A stretch of DNA of 64,000 nucleotides from Nitrospira sp. (GCA_037045225.1 JBAOHZ010000009.1:496001-560000); one strand, 5' to 3'. Counted from the stretch's first letter, positions 1-8,774 are shown. Numbers and translations are program-made. Notes: generated by a model not told the origin, from the sequence alone.

Positions 1-708
1 GCTGTGGGCACGCTTTCTCGGATCCGCGCGCTCGTCGTCACCAACACGTTCGGCGAACGTTTCCTCATTCCCCACGCGAACGTGGTGGATGGACCTTCCA
101 CACCCTGGCGTATGTTCAGTCTCACGAACGATAACCAGCAACTGTTCTTCCTGCCGCCGATATTGGGGCCGATGTTGGAGAGCCAGCCGGTGGAAGACCT
201 GTCGTTGTTGAGGGACGAAATGGCCAACGTGGCCTGGGCCGTCGAGCAGGTCGTCGAAAGCGCCTCCGGTCGGCCGTTGGACCGCCATGAAGCCTATCAA
301 GAGACATTGGCGGCACAACCGTCTCCACCCGCCGCCGGCAGTGATGGCGCACCGTTGATCTACCGGCTCGGCACCACGGTGCCGGACTACTGGATTCCGT
401 TGCTGCCGGTGAAAGACGGCACCACCCTGCGACTCAAGCGCGGAGCACTCCCGGCATTCGGCGAGGGCGGCATTCAGGGACTGCACCATCCGAAGGGTCG
501 ATTGCTTGAACCGAATCGCGAACTCTTGCTGTTCGAAGAGGAAGTCCCTCGCGAAGGCGCGCGAGTCACACGGACGTATCAGTATGCGCGCTGGATCGAC
601 GGCTCAACCCATCTCTGGATCGGCCGGCGCAAAGAACCGGGTCGTGGCGAAGGCTCAAGCGGATTGCAGTTCGATGTGGCGGAGAAGGGGACGGAGGGAA
701 ATTCGTGA
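1..708 (+). CDS. 3' end of an uncharacterised conserved protein (partial)
   Basis: The frame is already open at base 1, so this is the C-terminal 235 residues of a longer gene; the GTG at 4 is probably not its start. The protein is soluble-looking, with no membrane segment. It carries blocks such as FFLPPILGP, LLRDEMANVAWAVE, YRLGTTVPDYWIPLLPV and, near the end, HLWIGRRKEPGRGEG. From memory, similar blocks occur at the end of large uncharacterised proteins in actinobacteria and other phyla; no function is known to me. GC content is high, like the chromosome to the right of 8.7 kb, so the boundary with the AT-richer island lies just after its stop codon. Confidence 0.7.
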   Translation, partial: AVGTLSRIRALVVTNTFGERFLIPHANVVDGPSTPWRMFSLTNDNQQLFFLPPILGPMLESQPVEDLSLLRDEMANVAWAVEQVVESASGRPLDRHEAYQETLAAQPSPPAAGSDGAPLIYRLGTTVPDYWIPLLPVKDGTTLRLKRGALPAFGEGGIQGLHHPKGRLLEPNRELLLFEEEVPREGARVTRTYQYARWIDGSTHLWIGRRKEPGRGEGSSGLQFDVAEKGTEGNS

Positions 709-1046
709 GCGCCCGCTGAATTTTGATCGGCGGGCCGTAGGTTTGCGCCCCACACGGCCAACCAAAATCAACCGCTTACAATCCACAATTTTTATCCAAA
801 TCACCGATGCAGACACTGTGTAGCCGAAGAATAGGAAAATATTTTTTCCTACCGCGATCACTCGCCCCCTCTCTCTTACCTTGAGACTCAACCAATCTGT
901 AAGTGTTCTTGCAAAGCCCTTCTCTCTTTGAAAGTTATTGCTGAAATATTTTCAAAGAAAGACCGCGTCGAACACCCTGTATTGAGCAGAAGTCTACAGG
1001 ATTTGAGCAACGAAAACCTATCCGACTCACAGGATTAGGCTTGAGG
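709..1046. other. AT-rich gap left of the insertion sequence
   Basis: No complete gene is visible. Base composition drops here compared with the gene to the left. CTTTGAAA at 926-933 and TTTCAAAG at 950-957 form an inverted repeat with a 16-base spacer, with no T-run after it. A short open stretch (about 900-1037, plus strand, ending in TAG) reads like protein but has no start codon. It may be a remnant of a gene disrupted before or by the IS insertion at 1047. Confidence 0.4.
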
Positions 1047-1058
1047 TGACCTTCCCCC
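1047..1058. repeat. IS terminal inverted repeat, end beside orfB
   Basis: TGACCTTCCCCC, identical to the reverse complement of 2257-2268. The GAGG immediately outside (1043-1046) is one copy of the target duplication. Confidence 0.9.
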
Positions 1059-1063
1059 GTTTG

Positions 1064-1909
1064 TTACACCACGGCCAACGAAGTTAACTCCTGTGCTGCC
1101 TGGGGCCGGTTGTGATGATTGAGAATGAATTCCATGGGTGTCAGATTCCCGATGGCACTGTGCGTCCGCTCTTCATTGTACTCTCGTCGCCAGGCTTCAA
1201 TCACGAGTTGTGCTTCCTGCAACGTCAGAAACCAATGCTCGTTGAGACATTCGTCTCGAAACTTGCCATTGAAGCTTTCAATAAACGCATTCTGGGTCGG
1301 CTTCCCCGGTTGAATGAAGTGGAGATGGACGCCGTGCTGAGCCGCCCAGGCATCCAGTGCGGTCCCTGCGAATTCGGGGCCATTGTCCAGAATCAGCGTC
1401 TCGGGCAGCGGGCGAGTCAGAAACACCCGATCGAGAATTCGGCACACCCGCGCCCCACCAATCGACACATCTACTTCAATCACCGGGACTTCTTTCGAGT
1501 AGAGATCCGTCATCGTCAAACACTTAAACTGCCGGCCCCTGACGAGCCGATCATGGACAAAGTCCATCGCATAACAGCGCCCTGGTTGCGTGGGTGTTGG
1601 CAAAACGACCCGTGGCACCGCCACGGTCTTCTTCCGTCGTCGCCGCCGTAGTGACAGCCCTTCGTCGCGATAATAGATCCGTTCCACTCTCTTATGGTTC
1701 ACGCGCCAACCTTCCCGCCGTAACCGGACATAGATTCGGGGGCACCCATAGCGCCGCTTGCTCTCGGCGATTTCTCGGATGCGCGTCCGCAGGGCCGCAT
1801 CCTCCTGGCGTCGGCTGCGATACCGCAGCGTGTTCCGGTCGAGCGTGAGTAACCAGCACACTCGTCGCTGACTGAGCCCAAAGCGCTCGGCCATCCACTG
1901 CGCCGCCAT
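1064..1909 (-). CDS. IS3-family transposase OrfB (DDE integrase domain)
   Basis: This is the catalytic part of the transposase, which cuts and joins the element ends. The N-terminal third carries the HTH_21-type region (residues about 36-95, with YGCPRIYVRLRREG). The rve integrase core follows, with a complete triad: D116 (AMDFVHD), D175 (LILDNGPEF) and E211 (AFIESFNGK), a DD35E spacing. The ATG at 1909 may not be used on its own, because the same frame continues upstream into the end of orfA and joins it through a -1 frameshift at 1933-1939. The product would then be a fused OrfAB transposase. No internal stop is present, so the gene looks functional. Confidence 0.93.
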   Translation of the reverse strand: MAAQWMAERFGLSQRRVCWLLTLDRNTLRYRSRRQEDAALRTRIREIAESKRRYGCPRIYVRLRREGWRVNHKRVERIYYRDEGLSLRRRRRKKTVAVPRVVLPTPTQPGRCYAMDFVHDRLVRGRQFKCLTMTDLYSKEVPVIEVDVSIGGARVCRILDRVFLTRPLPETLILDNGPEFAGTALDAWAAQHGVHLHFIQPGKPTQNAFIESFNGKFRDECLNEHWFLTLQEAQLVIEAWRREYNEERTHSAIGNLTPMEFILNHHNRPQAAQELTSLAVV

Positions 1910-1926
1910 TCGCTTCGCCTTGGGCG

Positions 1927-2193
1927 CTACCAGTTTTTTGCGGTGACGGCCTTCAGCGCCTGAATGTCCAGCGCTTGCTCTGCGACCATCTGTTTCAGCC
2001 GACGGTTTTCATCTTCCAGCTGGCGCAGCTTCTTTACATCACTGACTTCGAGCCCGGCATATTTCGTCCGCCACTTATAAAAGGTGGCATCCGAGATGCC
2101 GTGCTTGCGGCAGAGCTCGTGGACCCCAATGCCCGCCTGGGCATCCTTGAGCACTGCGATGATCTGTTCCTCCGTGTGCCGTTTTCGAGTCAT
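1927..2193 (-). CDS. IS3-family transposase OrfA (HTH, DNA-binding)
   Basis: This 88-residue transposase subunit recognises the element ends. An N-terminal helix-turn-helix (about 1-50: EEQIIAVLKDAQAGIGV, then a recognition-helix region near HGISDATFYKW) is followed by a leucine-rich coiled coil (about 55-80: LRQLEDENRRLKQMVAEQ), the usual IS3 OrfA plan. The ATG at 2193 is chosen because a strong GGAGG lies six bases upstream; an open frame continues to 2223 but has no better start. The gene ends at a TAG directly after the A6C slippery heptamer that sets up the OrfAB fusion. Confidence 0.92.
   Translation of the reverse strand: MTRKRHTEEQIIAVLKDAQAGIGVHELCRKHGISDATFYKWRTKYAGLEVSDVKKLRQLEDENRRLKQMVAEQALDIQALKAVTAKNW
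1933..1939 (-). promoter_or_regulatory. Programmed -1 frameshift site A-AAA-AAC
   Basis: On the minus strand the codons GCA AAA AAC TGG TAG end orfA. Slipping back one base on AAAAAAC continues as KKLVAPKAKRMAAQW straight into orfB. This is the standard IS3-family arrangement for making the OrfAB transposase. Confidence 0.85.
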
Positions 2194-2256
2194 GGGCCCC
2201 TCCTGTGGGCCCCATCTCAGCACAGGTGCACTTCCAAGCCAATGGTCTAGTTTTCG

Positions 2257-2268
2257 GGGGGAAGGTCA
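2257..2268. repeat. IS terminal inverted repeat, end beside orfA
   Basis: GGGGGAAGGTCA, the complement of the 1047-1058 end. It is followed by the second GAGG target copy at 2269-2272. Confidence 0.9.
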
Positions 2269-2460
2269 GAGGCAGGGATTAATCAGCTCACTGGCCATGA
2301 TTTGCATACGCCAGACGACCCGTTACCTTATATTGAAGAGGCCGTATTTATGGGGGTCTCAGAAAAGAAAAGCAAAAGATCACTTCAAGATGGCAAAGTG
2401 ACTTATAGAGAATCCGCCATTGCTTCCTTCCTGATTTCAGTTCGCTGCCGCAGCTACTGA
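2269..2460 (+). pseudogene. Possible 3' gene remnant beside the IS
   Basis: Directly right of the IS a plus-strand frame stays open for 63 codons to a TGA at 2458. It reads as ordinary hydrophilic protein (for example QLTGHDLHTPDDPLPYIEEA, later GKVTYRESAIASFLI). It has no start of its own and would run left into the IS target. With the IS and one GAGG removed, the frame continues only to a stop near 1002. I do not recognise the family. Its last 24 bases overlap the end of the convergent gene at 2437-4353. It could be the tail of a gene destroyed by the insertion or a chance open frame. Confidence 0.3.
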
Positions 2461-4353
2461 TTCGGCGCGAGAAGTCACAGCCGAACTGATGGGCAATACT
2501 TTCCCAACCTCAACAAGATGCTCGTAAAAATTCTTTGTCGCTTCACCGCACGGTAGGGTATTCGCTACCCGATCAAGGTGATCACTTGTCCAAGCGACCC
2601 ATTCTCCCTCATTCTCGAATGCTGCGCTAGCGAACAATATGATTTGGAGGAGCGCCACCGCCGCTTCACCAGTTAGAGCCGAGGGCGCTCTCCTGATCGC
2701 TATCGTTGCAATTGAGTTTGCCAATTCTTTGCTTCGGTGGGATGCAGCAATAAGACACACGTCGAAGAGTCGGCCCAGGTGTTCTCTCCCTTTCACTAAT
2801 TCATGGTCGAAGTTCGCTGTTACACATGCTTGGCAGGCTTGCGCTAAGACCTTCCCTCCTAATACAAAGCACTGAGAAAAATACGCCAGCTTCGACCAGA
2901 TGGATCCAGAAGGATCTTCAGAAAGCTGTCGCAGAACGTACTCCGTGTCGGCATCTGACAGGCTTCGGTTCGATCGCTCAGATGGCCGAATATGTCCATC
3001 AAGTGGACCTGGCATTGCCCAGCCAAGTGGCGATCCCTCTTTCGCAAGTTTGGCCATCGCTGCGTCGATTACGTCAGAGTTTGGCACAAGGCGTCCGGCA
3101 GCCTGATGTCTGGTCCTAAGCACAGCTAACCTGCCTATGACTTCTTCTCTCAGGCACGACTGACTGAATTCTCCAGCCCGATACATCGGTTCTCGACGCA
3201 GGTCCACCATCTGGGCATATATCCCAGCCACATCACGGTTGTTGTTAACCCACTCGCGCAAGGCATCCAGCTTGATGGATATATTCAAGATTGACTGCAC
3301 CAACAAACCGGAATGCATCCAAGCAGAAAGGCGTTTCCAGAAAGGTTGACGTAGCGTACCGCCTTCCAGAACATTGATACGGTCAAGTGTGAGTTGAGCA
3401 AATAGGGACAGAATCTCGTAATAATCTACGCCATCTGGGCGTAGCAACTTGTCCTTCCCAAGCTCGACTATTATCTCACTCGCCAATGACTCATACCGAC
3501 TGTCGTGCTGGCGGGTAATCGCAATATCCAGTACGCCAAGAGCAACAAAGGGGTTAGCACGGGTATCAATTGACTGAAGAGCTTGCCACATATCGTCATC
3601 GGAAACATGGCTAGTCCATGCAGCAGGCATGAGATCGTCTCGAAGTGCACCAAGTAGGCAGATTTCTAGTCCCTTGATAAGATTTCGTTGTAGCAGCTGT
3701 TGCCTGTATGTGGGCAATACCACCGAAAGGTATTCTTCTGGAGGGAGCAAGCGCGGATCAGGCCCGCAATATAGCTCATAGTAACGAAGAGAATCGGGCA
3801 GAATATCATCGACCTCGACACGATCCGCTCTGTGCGCCATTTCCATTCTTACCTTGTAAGCGGCAAACCCGGTGCTGCGCTCCTCCAGTAGATCTACAAC
3901 TTCTTCATCCGTAAGTTCGCGGTTTTCAGCGGCAGTCTCCAGAGCCGAAAAGTCCGGTGCTGCTGGACCAAAACTGTCGACTATGCGTTTAAGGGCTTGT
4001 ACCCTCTGTTCGAGGCTTGGGGAAAGAACGCTGAGATCAGTAAGAGCTATTAGCTGTTCTTGGTCTTTCTGCCCTACCACTTTCAAAACCACGGTACTAT
4101 GGTCCAACATAACAGTGAGTTGGTTACCTGATATATCTTTTAACTTCTGGTCGCCATGGCCAGCTAACAATCGACGAGCAGCTGCAACCAACACGTGCTG
4201 ATCTATGGAAACTCTTCCACCAATGGTCAAGGCTGTTCTAGAGAGTCGACCATACTGAGAGACGAAAGCATGGTCTCCAAGGACGCGAGCTTGGATCTGC
4301 ATAGGCAGAAGCTCGCACAAGTGTCTAGCGATCAGGATTGGGGGTATTCCCAT
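2437..4353 (-). CDS. Partner protein of the TPR/PIN module, unknown function
   Basis: The 638-residue protein has no signal peptide or clear membrane segment and is mostly predicted helix. The first 110 residues look beta-rich (RTALTIGGRVSIDQHVLV, then GNQLTVMLDHSTVVLKVVG), followed by an acidic linker near LTDEEVVDLLEER. The remainder is long helical, reminiscent of repeat solenoids. I see no nuclease or ATPase motif. It follows the TPR/PIN gene with a 29-bp overlap (ATG at 4353; GTG at 4356 also possible), so the two are almost certainly translated together. Base composition is lower in GC than the chromosome to the right. Inference: regulatory or structural partner of the PIN protein. A GreA/GreB C-terminal-like domain is reported for some such systems, but I cannot confirm one here. 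Confidence 0.8.
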   Translation of the reverse strand: MGIPPILIARHLCELLPMQIQARVLGDHAFVSQYGRLSRTALTIGGRVSIDQHVLVAAARRLLAGHGDQKLKDISGNQLTVMLDHSTVVLKVVGQKDQEQLIALTDLSVLSPSLEQRVQALKRIVDSFGPAAPDFSALETAAENRELTDEEVVDLLEERSTGFAAYKVRMEMAHRADRVEVDDILPDSLRYYELYCGPDPRLLPPEEYLSVVLPTYRQQLLQRNLIKGLEICLLGALRDDLMPAAWTSHVSDDDMWQALQSIDTRANPFVALGVLDIAITRQHDSRYESLASEIIVELGKDKLLRPDGVDYYEILSLFAQLTLDRINVLEGGTLRQPFWKRLSAWMHSGLLVQSILNISIKLDALREWVNNNRDVAGIYAQMVDLRREPMYRAGEFSQSCLREEVIGRLAVLRTRHQAAGRLVPNSDVIDAAMAKLAKEGSPLGWAMPGPLDGHIRPSERSNRSLSDADTEYVLRQLSEDPSGSIWSKLAYFSQCFVLGGKVLAQACQACVTANFDHELVKGREHLGRLFDVCLIAASHRSKELANSIATIAIRRAPSALTGEAAVALLQIILFASAAFENEGEWVAWTSDHLDRVANTLPCGEATKNFYEHLVEVGKVLPISSAVTSRAESVAAAAN

Positions 4354-7300
4354 CACTTATCCGTTTTACTAGCGAATTTATTTCGAGCTTGGTTCTTTCT
4401 GCCAAATCATCAATCAATCGATCATTCGCAGGCAGAAGCGGTGCTATAACACTTCGCTCAATCCATTGCCGAAAAGCATCGTATCTGATTGGATCTTTGA
4501 GCCCCAAAGGGCTCAGTAGGGGGATCAGATAGTTGACATGCCTCTGACGTAAAACAGTACCATCGTCCAAACGAGCCAAATGCTCCCAATCCAGAGGCGA
4601 AGGTGACACATTATCCCAAACCCAATCCGTCAGAGCCAATACCCGCGCAACAGGTAGATCGTCATCTTGCCAGAGTCGGCGGATTATAAGCACACAGGTT
4701 AGCCGAAGCTGTGCAAGAAAAGGCTCCTCCAGCGGAGACTGAACCATATTCAAACTACGAATTCGCATGAGGTATTGTCGAATCACCCGAAGCTCTACAT
4801 TTTCGATCAAATTATTGTCTGAGTCGAAATTCGCTTTGTGTAAGAGTCGTTCCAGTTCATCGAGAGTTACAGGGATCAGCCCAAAACCCGCCTCACGAAG
4901 TCTGTGTAAGACGACATGTCTAGCCTCGGTGTCGATTGCCACAAGATTTTCTAAGTGACCGATCAAATCCAGAGTGCAAATGATTGGGACATTGCGTCCC
5001 TTCTTATCGGTGAGAAACCCGTGGCGATTCATGAAACGATCATCGATGCAGAGGATGTCGCATGGACCGGTGTCCGAAAGGAAATGTGAAATCGATCCGA
5101 TCTTCTCATCGGCAACATCTTGTCGAGGAAGAAACGCGGCCTTACCGCTCTCTATGGCCACGCGCAGTGCTGATACGATCTCACCGATTTGCTCATTAAG
5201 TCGTTCTCCTTCTCTGCTCGCTGCAACTAGTGCTGACTGTTCTTCGTTCATCGAGGGATGAACTCTAACATCTATCCCAATCCGACAAATTGAAGATAGA
5301 AATTGTGCCTGCTGGAGATAGGTAATAGCGAGGTCATCGATGTAAATGGGTGCATCGAAAATGGGGCCAGACAGAGAAAGGCCCGCTGCTCCATCCTTGT
5401 CTCGTGCTAGCAAATATCTCCTGGCCTGTTCGTGAAGGTCGTGACTGACTTTTCCAGCTTCAAGGAGAAGATTTGCTAGGTCTGTAGTGGACAATATCAG
5501 GTGCTCGTACTCTCTCAATTCAGCATGTTTGTCGAGGAAGGTACGCAATTGGTAGATGGGGCGGGGGTGAATGACCCGTCCATTGTCCATCCTGGCCTGC
5601 TCAAGCATTTCAGCAAGATCCTGACCTACTTCTGCTACAAGCCATTCCGGTGGTTTTGCAGTTATTTTCGTTATCTTGAGTTGTCCTTTTTCAATAAGCT
5701 CACGGAGGTTCTCTGCATCTTTAATGCGCGAGGGTTGATGAAAACGCACTCGGCGGCGCTCGTTGAGCAAAACCACCATCGTTTCGGCTGAAAGAACCAC
5801 CCGAGTGAATGACCGCAACACCTTCGGCAACAATCCTAAGAATGCGAGAACCATAATGCAGGTGATATCGAGACCGACTGTCCAAGACGGATTGAGTTCA
5901 ACAATTCGCCGTGCTCCGGAAACGATTGGAATAACGGCACGTCGGCGACCGTCACTCTGTTCGGTATTCCGTTTTGGTAGGTCCAAGAGCATTCGCGACA
6001 ATGGCATGTGGAGCACATCGGCTGCCATGTGCAACGGCACCTCGCCCTGGAGCAGACTTCGCTCGATCAGCCGTTTCCGTTCGCGGTTAGCGGGAACCAT
6101 CTTCTCAACCAGAGTCCGCATATCCACTTGGTGAACGGGTCCACTATCGGTTGAAAGCTCTGACGCCCGAGCAACCCACGTTGGATCTGCATCGTGGTCT
6201 CGACCAAGCTGAAAGGCGAGGGAATAGGCATTCATGAGTATGCTCGGATTGTCCGGAGCCTTGGATGCTGCGAGCCTGGCCAATTCGAATGCTCGACCAG
6301 CACTTGCATCTGTTTCTGCAGCTAGGGAAGCAAGACGTAACAATAGGTTGGCGTCATACGAATCTCGTCTTTCCCACTCACGATCAACGATGGCTGGAAA
6401 TCTCTCCCAATCACCGGTCTGGATCGCAAGATTTGTATCGAGCAAGAGATCCGCAGGATGGTTTCTAGCTTTAAGAAGTTGATCGTTCAAGCCTCGGGCT
6501 TCCTTCAGATTCCCCAGATAAAAGCACGCCCAGGCTTTCGCCGATTTGAGGTCATCACTAGCTTTGGTTAGATCCGCATTGTCATTCAAGAAGCTAACAA
6601 TAGAGGCATCCCCACATTTTCTATCTTGATGCAGGCACTCGACTAAACGACGAGCATTATCCGATGTCCGCTCTCGACGGAATAGCTCTTCCAAGAGTGG
6701 TCGCAAGGCACCCCAATCCCTCGACTTACCAACCTCTCGGGCAAGATTTTGCAAATCAAGCAATCCTCCAGTTTGTCTATAGATTTCTTCGAGCTTTGTT
6801 CTAGCGTCACCACCCTCCTTCTGAATGATCATGGCGTTCAAACGATCGTAGTCATGGTCGATACATTCATTCTTGCGCTCTTCCAAGACATGACGCGCCC
6901 GCGCAATCTGACCATCCGCGACAAGGGCTTCCACACGTTTCCCTGACAGCAAGGATTTGGGAACCTGTGCTGCCAGTCTCGCCTCTTCACTCTCTAAGAA
7001 TTCAGCAAATTCTCTTGCTGTCATCGTTACCTCAGCCATGTTCACTTCAGCGAACACTTCTTGACCTTCCAGGCCACCCATCTCTTTCCGATTCGCCAGA
7101 TATCGCTGAAGAGGCTCCTTATCGAAATCAATTTCGAACCTAAGGGCGACCGGGAGGTAATCAACTGCGCGCTTGCCATTGCCCATTGCGGCTCGGACTT
7201 CATCCTGGGCATTCTTCCTAATCTCTAGGTTGTCGTTTGTTAGCCGAAGCCACAGAATCCAATCTTTTGCCACCTGCGCTCGTTTGTTCTCGCCAATCCC

Positions 7301-8647
7301 TGTCAGGAGGCTCACTGCCCGCTCGAATGAATGACAGGCACGAGTTCGGTGCTGATCTGCATCAGGACCTTGGATTACCTGTATATGGGGATGAAAGATG
7401 TTCATACTTAATGCTTGTGGCCGTGATTCAGCCGGGAGTAGTAAGGCCGCGTTAACCACTCCCTCGACGAACGCAAGATCCGGCCAGTCGTCCGCAAGAA
7501 CCTGGGCGGCAGATAAGATAGTCGCCGCTCTTTCCCACATTCCCATTTCACATAGTGTGACAGCGACATTTTGCCATCCAATCCCGGTGAAGAAATCCGT
7601 TTCACCATGATCGGGTTGTCCTTCCATCCAAGCCAGTGCGGTGGGCTTGCCCTGAGTTCGACTGAGGACTAACCACAGTGTCGAATGGCCGTCAGCGGTA
7701 TTGATGTCCCGCAGTATTCTCAATGCGCCAGCAGCATCGTCTTTATGCTCTAGAATGAATGCGTCAACAATCCTCGCATCGTATTTGGGATCCAGATCTC
7801 GCAATTGGTGGAGATACCTACTGGCTTGGGGAACGTGTTGAGCTTCGAAAACGTGGAGCCTGGCCGCCCAGTAAAGCGCTTCAACCTTTACTCCTTGATC
7901 AGCCTGGCGCAGTTCACCAGAGAAGAGTTTCTCAACAAGGACCCGCATCTGGTCGCGTGCTTCATCTGTTCGAAAACTCCGTTTCTTGAGAATCCCCCGA
8001 AGCTCATTTGAAGCTTGCTCCGTATGAACTCTGACGACGAGTGCGTCTGGCCCAATGCTATTCAGCTTTTCCGCAACGCTGGATACTTGCTGAGCAACTG
8101 TTTCAATGGCCCCCCTGTGTTCCGATGTTGCAGCCTGAACTAGGGCTGCAACAGGAGCAGGCTTCGTCTCCAAACTGGCTTTATACCCTGCAACAAGGAT
8201 GGCAACTATTCCGTTGGTTGCTTCAATAGCAGTTGAGGGTGGGTTGGTGGAAACTGTTGAATAGGCCTCAACGAGCCGTTTCTGAGTTGCGGTATCAGGC
8301 GTCGTGTTTCCAAGAAGTTGTCGGATTGCCAAGGTTTTTAGGTCGCGACGGACTTGCTCGTCTACGAGCCAATCCTTTACTTCTTGCTCACGAAGAAATT
8401 GAGGAGTAACAAAGGGATGCGCGATGGTTGTTAGAATTGGGCTGATCCAACCATCTTCAAGTTCCTCTCCCCGCAGGCGAGCAATGGTCTTGTCGAACTC
8501 AACATCAATCAGTTCTACTTTGCCATCTGGAAACACGTTACGCCCGGCTTGTCGCTCATCCCAAAGGCGAATACCATAATTATTCCATGCTGATCGGAAC
8601 AATGAAACAAGCGACTGGATCAATCTGGCTAGGGTAGCGTAAGGCAT
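4325..8647 (-). CDS. Large TPR-repeat protein with PIN nuclease-like domain (putative conflict system)
   Basis: The protein has 1440 residues. The region from about 210 to 850 is a helical solenoid of TPR character (ALYWAARLHVFEAQ, AKAWACFYLGNLKEARGLND, AGRAFELARLAASKAPDN). A helical segment follows (about 850-900, LIERSLLQGEVPLHMAADVL). A PIN-like first motif occurs at about 917-960 (VGLDITCIMVLAFLGLL), and a second, clearer PIN fold spans about 1100-1265: IYIDDLAITYL with D1104/D1105, CIDDRFMN with D1202/D1203, TLDLIGHL, and a closing LREAGFGL. PIN domains are Mg-dependent RNases. From memory this matches the PIN domain of the computationally described TPR-GreAB-C-PIN conflict systems. The start at 8647 has AGGAG four bases upstream (8652-8656). 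A dyad at 8663-8679 may control it. Confidence 0.8.
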   Translation of the reverse strand: MPYATLARLIQSLVSLFRSAWNNYGIRLWDERQAGRNVFPDGKVELIDVEFDKTIARLRGEELEDGWISPILTTIAHPFVTPQFLREQEVKDWLVDEQVRRDLKTLAIRQLLGNTTPDTATQKRLVEAYSTVSTNPPSTAIEATNGIVAILVAGYKASLETKPAPVAALVQAATSEHRGAIETVAQQVSSVAEKLNSIGPDALVVRVHTEQASNELRGILKKRSFRTDEARDQMRVLVEKLFSGELRQADQGVKVEALYWAARLHVFEAQHVPQASRYLHQLRDLDPKYDARIVDAFILEHKDDAAGALRILRDINTADGHSTLWLVLSRTQGKPTALAWMEGQPDHGETDFFTGIGWQNVAVTLCEMGMWERAATILSAAQVLADDWPDLAFVEGVVNAALLLPAESRPQALSMNIFHPHIQVIQGPDADQHRTRACHSFERAVSLLTGIGENKRAQVAKDWILWLRLTNDNLEIRKNAQDEVRAAMGNGKRAVDYLPVALRFEIDFDKEPLQRYLANRKEMGGLEGQEVFAEVNMAEVTMTAREFAEFLESEEARLAAQVPKSLLSGKRVEALVADGQIARARHVLEERKNECIDHDYDRLNAMIIQKEGGDARTKLEEIYRQTGGLLDLQNLAREVGKSRDWGALRPLLEELFRRERTSDNARRLVECLHQDRKCGDASIVSFLNDNADLTKASDDLKSAKAWACFYLGNLKEARGLNDQLLKARNHPADLLLDTNLAIQTGDWERFPAIVDREWERRDSYDANLLLRLASLAAETDASAGRAFELARLAASKAPDNPSILMNAYSLAFQLGRDHDADPTWVARASELSTDSGPVHQVDMRTLVEKMVPANRERKRLIERSLLQGEVPLHMAADVLHMPLSRMLLDLPKRNTEQSDGRRRAVIPIVSGARRIVELNPSWTVGLDITCIMVLAFLGLLPKVLRSFTRVVLSAETMVVLLNERRRVRFHQPSRIKDAENLRELIEKGQLKITKITAKPPEWLVAEVGQDLAEMLEQARMDNGRVIHPRPIYQLRTFLDKHAELREYEHLILSTTDLANLLLEAGKVSHDLHEQARRYLLARDKDGAAGLSLSGPIFDAPIYIDDLAITYLQQAQFLSSICRIGIDVRVHPSMNEEQSALVAASREGERLNEQIGEIVSALRVAIESGKAAFLPRQDVADEKIGSISHFLSDTGPCDILCIDDRFMNRHGFLTDKKGRNVPIICTLDLIGHLENLVAIDTEARHVVLHRLREAGFGLIPVTLDELERLLHKANFDSDNNLIENVELRVIRQYLMRIRSLNMVQSPLEEPFLAQLRLTCVLIIRRLWQDDDLPVARVLALTDWVWDNVSPSPLDWEHLARLDDGTVLRQRHVNYLIPLLSPLGLKDPIRYDAFRQWIERSVIAPLLPANDRLIDDLAERTKLEINSLVKRISDGNTPNPDR

Positions 8648-8662
8648 CTCACTCCTACGACC

Positions 8663-8679
8663 TTGGTACTAGGCACCAA
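8663..8679. promoter_or_regulatory. Dyad TTGGTACTAGGCACCAA upstream of the TPR/PIN gene
   Basis: TTGGT at 8663-8667 and ACCAA at 8675-8679 form an inverted repeat centred on a near-palindromic CTAG core. It lies 16 bases before the start codon, just outside the ribosome site. Position and symmetry fit an operator or an autoregulatory site; no regulator gene is adjacent. Inference only. Confidence 0.35.
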
Positions 8680-8774
8680 TCTCGTCAATTCTTCAATTAA
8701 GGTTTTCAGTATCAGCCTTATATTCAGACTACCGTTGAGGAGCAGACCCATTGACTGTCACGCATGTGATAGAT

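Larger units (their letters stand above)
1047..2268 (-). mobile_element. IS3-family insertion sequence (IS407-like), apparently intact
   Basis: The 1222-bp element is bounded by a perfect 12-bp terminal inverted repeat, TGACCTTCCCCC, at 1047-1058 and its complement at 2257-2268. It is flanked by a 4-bp direct repeat, GAGG, at 1043-1046 and 2269-2272, the length typical of the IS407 group. Inside are two minus-strand frames, orfA and orfB, with a frameshift heptamer at their junction. Intact ends, intact frames and an exact target duplication point to a fairly recent transposition into the AT-rich island. Confidence 0.93.
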
